NCBI RefSeq assembly: GCF_020554865.1
Contig: NZ_JAJCIC010000001.1
Span: 186,001 to 250,000, forward strand
Source of the DNA: Lacrimispora sp. 210928-DFI.3.58
GTDB taxonomy: Bacteria > Bacillota > Clostridia > Lachnospirales > Lachnospiraceae
Reading direction: 5' to 3'
Length of the DNA: 64,000 nt
In this document: positions 59,045 to 64,000 of the stretch, in pieces
Numbering within the stretch: position 1 is the stretch's first letter
Layout: the number at the start of each line of letters is the position of its first letter
Notes under the pieces: generated by a model
Database searches by the model: none
The model's input: only the letters and a program-made list of their open reading frames with translations
What the model was told of the DNA's origin: nothing
Position numbers and translations under genes: made by a program

Positions 59045-60904
59045 ATGATGGAAAAGGCAAATAGACATAAGGATGCAGATGTGATCTTTCTGAAAAGAAT
59101 GGAGCGCCATCACGATGAGCTCCGCTGGCTGTATATGGAGTTATATGGAAATGATTCCATGTTTGCCGAGCTGTGTGATAATCTGAGGAGGTTCTACCTG
59201 GAGAGAAAGGAAGAACTGAAGGCAATGGACCGGAAGCGGGAGGCTGATCCGAACTGGTACAGGCAGAATGATATGCTGGGCATGATGTTTTACATTGATA
59301 ATTTTGCAGGCAATATGAAGGGCGTGGAAGCCAAACTGGGTTATATTGAGCAGTGCAATGTCAACTATATCCATCTGATGCCGTTTCTTGATACCCCTGA
59401 AGGGCGCTCTGACGGCGGGTATGCAGTATCCGATTTCAGAAAGGTGCAGGAAAAGCTTGGTTCAATGGAGGATTTAGAAAGTCTGACAGCCGCCTGCCAT
59501 AAAAAGGGTATCAACGTCTGCATGGATTTTGTGATGAATCATACATCAGAGGACCACGAATGGGCAAAAAGGGCGCGCCGGGGAGAGGGCGAGTATATGA
59601 GCCGTTACTTTTTCTATGACAATGCAGATGTGCCCTCCATGTACGAGAGGACCGTACCCCAGGTGTTCCCCACAACAGCGCCGGGCAATTTCACATGGCT
59701 TCCCGATGCCGGCCATTTCGTAATGACCACATTTTACCCCTACCAGTGGGATCTCAATTACAAAAACCCGCGGGTGTTCAATGAGATGATGTATCATTTC
59801 CTCTATCTGACAAATAAGGGGATCGATATCATCCGCATTGATGCGGTTCCCTATATATGGAAGGAGCTGGGGACACAGTGCAGGAACCTGCCCCAGGTAC
59901 ACACCATTGTGCGCATGATGCGCATGATCAGCGAGATCGTATGCCCCGGTGTTCTGCTGCTGGGCGAGGTGGTCATGGAGCCGGAGAAGGTGGTGCCTTA
60001 TTTTGGCACAGTAGAAAAGCCGGAGTGCCATATGCTGTACAATGTTACGACCATGGCGACCACATGGCATACCGTAGCCACAAGGGATGTCAGGCTGCTG
60101 AAAAAACAGCTTGACATTGTAAACTCCCTGCCAAAGGATTACGTATTTCTGAATTACCTGCGCTGTCATGATGATATCGGATGGGGACTGGACTATGGTA
60201 CTCTGCTGGCAGACGGCATGGAGGAACGTTCTCATAAGCAATATCTGAATGATTATTTCCAGGGATATGCAGGAGGAAGCAACAGCCGGGGCGAACTATA
60301 CAATGCAGACCCAGTCACAGGTGACGCCAGATTCTGCGGAACGACGGCATCCATGTGCGGTATCGAGAAGGCAGGTTTTACTCAGGACGGTCTGGCGATG
60401 GAAAAAGCCATCAAGTTTGATGTGATGCTCCATGCCTATATGTTCATGCAGTCGGGCATTCCCGTTTTATACAGCGGGGATGAGATCGGGCAGGTGAACG
60501 ATTATACTTACAAGGATGATCCCAATAAGGCAGCAGACTCCAGATATATCCACCGCGGGGCCATGAACTGGGAGCTGGCAGGGAATATATCAGACCCGGA
60601 TACGGTGGAGGGAAAACTGTTTCACAGGCTGGGACAGCTGGAGCAGATCCGGAAAACAGAGAAGGTATTTGTGTCAAATGCAGATACCTGGACCATTGAA
60701 ACCTGGGATCCGTCCGTACTATGTATCGGCAGATACTTTGAGGGAGAGAAGCTCATAGGCCTGTTCAATTTCAGTGAATTTGACAAAACGGCGTGGATCA
60801 ATGAAACAGATGGAGACTATGTGGAACTGATCACAGGAGCAGAGATGAAGCCGATAGGGGTGAATATCCCGGCATATGGATTTTATTACCTGAAGAAGAA
60901 ATGA
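59045..60904 (+). CDS. GH13_4-like alpha-glucosyl enzyme (amylosucrase-like)
   Basis: 619-aa family GH13 enzyme. The helical N-domain (RHHDELRWLYMELYGNDSMF) and the barrel beginning LGYIEQCNVNYIHLMP match amylosucrases. Catalytic Asp in IIRIDAVPYIWKELG, acid Glu in LLLGEVVMEPE, and CHDDIGWGLD. No signal peptide, so it works inside the cell on sugar delivered by the PTS. The start is unclear: ATG 59045 or 59048 after GGTGAG, or GTG 59039 after AAGGATG. Sucrose phosphorylase-type or hydrolase activity is also possible. Confidence 0.85.
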   Translation: MMEKANRHKDADVIFLKRMERHHDELRWLYMELYGNDSMFAELCDNLRRFYLERKEELKAMDRKREADPNWYRQNDMLGMMFYIDNFAGNMKGVEAKLGYIEQCNVNYIHLMPFLDTPEGRSDGGYAVSDFRKVQEKLGSMEDLESLTAACHKKGINVCMDFVMNHTSEDHEWAKRARRGEGEYMSRYFFYDNADVPSMYERTVPQVFPTTAPGNFTWLPDAGHFVMTTFYPYQWDLNYKNPRVFNEMMYHFLYLTNKGIDIIRIDAVPYIWKELGTQCRNLPQVHTIVRMMRMISEIVCPGVLLLGEVVMEPEKVVPYFGTVEKPECHMLYNVTTMATTWHTVATRDVRLLKKQLDIVNSLPKDYVFLNYLRCHDDIGWGLDYGTLLADGMEERSHKQYLNDYFQGYAGGSNSRGELYNADPVTGDARFCGTTASMCGIEKAGFTQDGLAMEKAIKFDVMLHAYMFMQSGIPVLYSGDEIGQVNDYTYKDDPNKAADSRYIHRGAMNWELAGNISDPDTVEGKLFHRLGQLEQIRKTEKVFVSNADTWTIETWDPSVLCIGRYFEGEKLIGLFNFSEFDKTAWINETDGDYVELITGAEMKPIGVNIPAYGFYYLKKK

Positions 60905-60920
60905 TATGTTCTTCTGCACC

Positions 60921-60965
60921 GTAGCCGTCCTCCCGGCAGCCCCAGCACAAAATGCGGAAACTCAA
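60921..60965 (+). repeat. R2 fragment (right end)
   Basis: GTAGCCGTCCTCCCGGCAGC and GCACAAAATGCGGAAACTCAAG match only the right terminus of the R2 element at 53128-53374. Confidence 0.75.
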
Positions 60966-61024
60966 GAACAGATGTCTGGAAAAAACCAGCCGACCATGCT
61001 ATAATGTGAGAAGGATTTCATAAT

Positions 61025-61133
61025 AAACCTACATGCGCCCAGCAGCGGACGCACTACCACACCATAAAAGTCTGGTGGGCGCATTTGGCATACCTGAATA
61101 CATGCCGCCTGTCGGCGGCAGGACTTTTATAGT
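61025..61133 (+). repeat. R1 repeat, copy 5 (tandem unit 1)
   Basis: 109-bp unit AAACCTACATGCGCCC to TTTTATAGT, directly followed by copy 6. Hairpins: ATGCGCCC/GGGCGCAT and TGCCGCC/GGCGGCA. Confidence 0.9.
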
Positions 61134-61244
61134 AAACCTACATGCGCCCGGCAGCGGACGCACTACTACACCATAAAAGTCTGGTGGGCGTATTTGGCAT
61201 ACCTGAATACATGCCGTCTGTCGGCGGCAGGACTTTCATAGTAA
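61134..61244 (+). repeat. R1 repeat, copy 6 (tandem unit 2)
   Basis: Same unit as copy 5 with about five substitutions, ending TTTCATAGTAA 12 bp before the lacI-like start. The last bases merge with its AGGAG RBS. Confidence 0.9.
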
Positions 61245-61256
61245 GGAGAAGCAGGA

Positions 61257-62240
61257 ATGAATATCACAGATATCGCGAAAATGGCAGGCGTATCCAGAGC
61301 AGCCGTTTCCCGCTATTTTAATAATGGATATATTTCAGAGGAAAAGCGCGAGGCAATTCGGAAGGTAGTGGAGGAAAGCGGATACCGTCCTTCTCCCCAG
61401 GCTCAGACGCTGCGGACAAAAAAGACAAAGATGGTAGGGGTGATCGTACCTAAGATCGCCTCTGCTTCCATCGGAAGAGTGGTGGAAGGGATCCTTTCCG
61501 TATTAAATGCCAATGGCTACCAGATGCTTCTGGCAGTTACCCAAAATGATCCGGGAAAGGAGCTGGAGTACCTGTCTGCTTTTGATGACAGGCAGGTGGA
61601 TGGAGTGGTCCTGGTTGCCACTATATTTAACGCAGAGTACAAACGCGCGCTTAAAAGCCTGACAGTTCCGCTGGTGATCGTAGGTCAGCAGCTGCCGGGC
61701 TATTGCTGTGTATTTCATGATGATTATCATGCGGCCTATGATCTCACAAGCCTGCTTTTGGAAAAGGGAAGAAGAAAACTGGGCTATATCAGCGCCATCC
61801 AGCAGGACAAGGCCGTGGGCGCAGAGCGGTACCGCGGTTTTAAGGATGCTGTCTGTGATATGGGACTGGGGGAGCTTGCTGAAAATGTTGTCACTGCGGC
61901 GTTTACGGTTGCCTCCGGCTATGAAAAGGCAGGAGAGCTGCTGGAAAAATGCGGACTCTTGGATGGGCTGATCTGTGCCACTGATTCCATGGCAGCCGGT
62001 GCTGTACAGTATTTGCGGGAAAAGGGAATCAAGGTTCCAGGGGAGATCCTGGTGGCCGGGCAGGGAGATTCGGACATGGCAAAAGTTATGGATCCCCCCC
62101 TTGTGACAGTTCACTACTCCTATGAGAAAAGCGGGGAGCTGGCTGTCCGGATGCTGATGGAGATATTGGAAGAAAAAGATACTGCAGTGAGGGAAGTGAA
62201 GCTGGGGTATCATATCGTTGATAAGGCTGTAACCCATTGA
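61257..62240 (+). CDS. LacI family regulator of the sugar operon
   Basis: 327 aa. N-terminal headpiece ITDIAKMAGVSRAAVSRYFN with hinge SPQAQTLRTKKTKMVGVIVP, then a periplasmic-binding-like sugar domain (DGLICATDSMAAGAVQYLRE). It sits at the end of the HAD-PTS-GH13 set and most likely represses it at the 56178 operator. AAGGAG RBS formed at the end of R1 copy 6. Confidence 0.92.
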   Translation: MNITDIAKMAGVSRAAVSRYFNNGYISEEKREAIRKVVEESGYRPSPQAQTLRTKKTKMVGVIVPKIASASIGRVVEGILSVLNANGYQMLLAVTQNDPGKELEYLSAFDDRQVDGVVLVATIFNAEYKRALKSLTVPLVIVGQQLPGYCCVFHDDYHAAYDLTSLLLEKGRRKLGYISAIQQDKAVGAERYRGFKDAVCDMGLGELAENVVTAAFTVASGYEKAGELLEKCGLLDGLICATDSMAAGAVQYLREKGIKVPGEILVAGQGDSDMAKVMDPPLVTVHYSYEKSGELAVRMLMEILEEKDTAVREVKLGYHIVDKAVTH

Positions 62241-62257
62241 TTTTCAGGTTACAGCCC
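62225..62257. terminator. Hairpin at the end of the lacI-like gene
   Basis: GGCTGTAACC pairs with GGTTACAGCC and includes the stop codon. The plus-strand T-run is poor (CTTGTCGT). It separates the regulator from the convergent spoVB-like gene. Confidence 0.55.
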
Positions 62258-62279
62258 TTGTCGTATATGAGGCTCTGGT

Positions 62280-63827
62280 TCATGGCAAAGGCCTCCTGCG
62301 GTGAAAAAGCAGCAGAAGTCCCATATAACACAGCGAGATCACCCCAATGTGGCAGGAGGTCTCCACAAATACGGGCAGGGCCCTTAAAAACCCCAGCCAC
62401 TGGGACGCAGCCAGCCAGATGCCGATGGATAGGAGCAGCAGCAGGGCAGGCTTCACCACCATCTGCATGGTATCCCACCGGAAAGGCACCAGCCGCTTGA
62501 CGGAGAGAAAGCACATAAGAGCCAGGGAGAGCTCGCTGACGAGCATCCCCCAGAGATATCCCATGATCCCAAATCTGGGGATGGCAAAGAGCACGAAGGC
62601 CAGGCGCACGGCCATGGCAAAGATATTCTGCAAAAAAGTGGTGGAGGTGCGTCCAAGGCCGTTTAATATACTTCCCATGGTAGTGGCAAGGTACATAAAC
62701 GGGCAGAGCCAGGATAAAATAGCAATAAAAGCACCGGCGCTGCCATCGTGGAACACGCCGGTTCCCAGCTGCTCCCCGAACATGGTGAAAATACCGATGC
62801 AGAGGATCCCCATATAACAGCTGTAGCGCAGGGACATGGATATCATGGAGGAGATACGCCCCTCATTTCCTTCCGCCTGGGCCTCAGCCACAGAGGGCAG
62901 AAGGAGAACTGCCATGGAATTGGTAATGGCGGAGGGGAACATCACGAAAGGCAGCGCCATACTCGTGAGTACGCCGTACACGGACAATGCCTCCGGCCCC
63001 GTAAGGCCAAAGGCCGTGAGCCTGTTGGGAATCCAGATGGACTCGGCGCTTCCCATGACATTGAGTATCAGGCGGTTTCCCATAAGGGGGAGAGCCAAAG
63101 CCATGAGTGCTTTGGCTGCCCCCGAAAAGGCCAGGTTCGCCCCCTCTGTCCTGCCGGGATTTGGCGGGAAAAACCCCATACAGAACATGGTAAAGCCGGC
63201 AGAGGCCATTTCCCCGATCAGATGTCCATAGACGGCCAGATCCACAGAGAGCTCCCTGCCGGCTGCCATCCAGATATCAGCGATGAGGAACACGGCTCCC
63301 ATCCGTATCACCTGCTCCGCCACCTGGGAAAATGCAGGCACTTTTGATTTCTGCATCCCATAATAATACCCGTTGATGCAGGCATGAAGGGCGGCAAAGG
63401 GCACAGACAGGGCGATGGCCGGCAGGAAGGGGGCGCACCTGGGCTCCAAAAGGATATGCTCTGCCAGAAAGTCTGCCTGGGAGTAAATCCCCCAGGACAG
63501 GATCCCGGAAAGCCCCAGGGCGATGACAAGGCCTGTGCGGAAGACGACCCTCCCATTTTCCTGGTGGGCCGCTATGTACTGGGACAGGGCAGTCTGTATG
63601 GAGCCTGCACACACTGCAAAGCAGATAGAAAACAGAGGATGCACCATATTGTAGATGCCCAGCCCCTCCGCCCCAATGGCTCTGGACATGAAGATGCGGT
63701 AAAAAAATCCCAGGATGCGGCAGAGAAAACCGGTAGAGGTGAGAAGCAGAGTCCCGGTGATAAACGCCATTTTCCTGGGAGAAAGGCGGCCTGCGCCGTG
63801 AAATGCTGCTGTTGTGGGTCCTTTCAT
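62280..63827 (-). CDS. SpoVB/MurJ-like polysaccharide flippase
   Basis: 515-aa MOP-superfamily protein with about 14 spans (FITGTLLLTSTGFLCRILGF and IGAEGLGIYNMVHPLFSICF at the start; LNGLGRTSTTFLQNIFAMAV late). It matches stage V sporulation protein B, a lipid II flippase-like protein for the spore cortex, but other family members act in vegetative polysaccharide export. GGGAG lies 5 nt before the ATG. A spore role would fit dpaAB in the same window but is not proved. Confidence 0.85.
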   Translation of the reverse strand: MKGPTTAAFHGAGRLSPRKMAFITGTLLLTSTGFLCRILGFFYRIFMSRAIGAEGLGIYNMVHPLFSICFAVCAGSIQTALSQYIAAHQENGRVVFRTGLVIALGLSGILSWGIYSQADFLAEHILLEPRCAPFLPAIALSVPFAALHACINGYYYGMQKSKVPAFSQVAEQVIRMGAVFLIADIWMAAGRELSVDLAVYGHLIGEMASAGFTMFCMGFFPPNPGRTEGANLAFSGAAKALMALALPLMGNRLILNVMGSAESIWIPNRLTAFGLTGPEALSVYGVLTSMALPFVMFPSAITNSMAVLLLPSVAEAQAEGNEGRISSMISMSLRYSCYMGILCIGIFTMFGEQLGTGVFHDGSAGAFIAILSWLCPFMYLATTMGSILNGLGRTSTTFLQNIFAMAVRLAFVLFAIPRFGIMGYLWGMLVSELSLALMCFLSVKRLVPFRWDTMQMVVKPALLLLLSIGIWLAASQWLGFLRALPVFVETSCHIGVISLCYMGLLLLFHRRRPLP

Positions 63828-63933
63828 GAGTGCTCCCGGACTGGAAAATTATTATAATGTATGAGGAGAAAAAGTGGGTTAGAACGTTGCTGTGATCATC
63901 CGGCCATCCTGAATTTAAGACAGTAAAACAGGG

Positions 63934-64000
63934 ATGACATTTCTATGAAAAAATGTTACAATACTTCCATATAAATTCATACACAATCAGGAGGTAAAAG
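63934..64000 (+). promoter_or_regulatory. Promoter, leader and RBS of a gene beyond the window
   Basis: ATGACA (63934-63939), 17-nt spacer, TACAAT (63957-63962) with TGT giving an extended -10, then a short leader and AGGAGGT (63990-63996). A plus-strand start codon should follow just past 64000. Confidence 0.7.

Noticed and set aside
61025..61244. Tandem direct repeats that might suggest a CRISPR array or iterons
   Set aside because: The 109-bp unit is continuous with no unique spacers, and the same unit is dispersed elsewhere in both orientations; it is the R1 repeat.
63838..63870. Sigma-E-type promoter upstream of the SpoVB-like gene
   Set aside because: CATACATT on the minus strand matches the -10 consensus, but I found no acceptable -35 at the right distance.

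Overview
The window looks like chromosomal DNA of an anaerobic, spore-forming Firmicute, most likely a gut Lachnospiraceae (Clostridium cluster XIVa; Enterocloster/Hungatella-like). The reasons are glgC/glgD pairing, dipicolinate synthase dpaAB and a SpoVB-like flippase, a selenium-dependent molybdenum hydroxylase (SDMH) maturation locus, a folT gene under a THF riboswitch, strong AGGAGG ribosome binding sites and moderately high GC. The genus is inference.

Layout. 161-3394: glycogen precursor synthesis (glgC, glgD) and a flavodoxin/ferredoxin protein. 3524-6233: dpaAB on the minus strand, divergent from dapA; DapA feeds the pathway that DpaAB taps for dipicolinate. 6207-11946: selenium/molybdenum block (yedE, tusA-like, modE-like, selD, yedF, yqeB, cysteine-desulfurase-like). 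yedE and modE-like are each preceded by the same promoter-plus-leader cassette. 12103-18553: a DUF2325 gene, then a run of MATE, yqeC, mocA, MATE and a secreted glycosidase-like protein. 18755-21054: small regulator, Cys-rich DUF1540 protein, and infC-rpmI-rplT with an L20-type leader and an AUU start. 21198-28196: two DMT exporters and an ABC export operon with a zinc-ribbon membrane protein. 28443-33287: phosphoesterase, tannase-like lipoprotein divergent from a LysR gene, two tRNA-Leu genes, alkyltransferase-like protein. 33326-42219: two-component system divergent from an RND pump with two tandem TolC-like genes. 42423-49371: small ORFan, metallo-beta-lactamase-fold protein, riboswitch-folT, sugar isomerase-like gene, MATE, DUF1848, HAD.

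49317-55890 is accessory in character: a truncated YheO-like regulator, then macrodomain / Fic / class-M sirtuin / PNPOx-like genes (reversible ADP-ribosylation or AMPylation chemistry), HxlR, a 3'-truncated DUF2000 gene, EamA and AraC, several of them visibly more AT-rich. 56138-62240 is a sugar operon (HAD phosphatase, PTS EIIBCA, GH13_4-like enzyme, LacI regulator) with a LacI-type operator. The window ends with a SpoVB-like gene and the promoter and RBS of a gene lying outside.

The intergenic DNA is rich in repeats. Three IS66-like MITEs carry exact or near-exact 8-bp target duplications (one at the dpaA stop codon, one between the folT promoter and its THF riboswitch, one next to the tRNA genes). 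A ~110-bp structured repeat occurs in six full copies with a compensatory change in one stem. A second long-hairpin family shares its core with one of the MITEs. I see no CRISPR array, rRNA, prophage or intact transposase gene.
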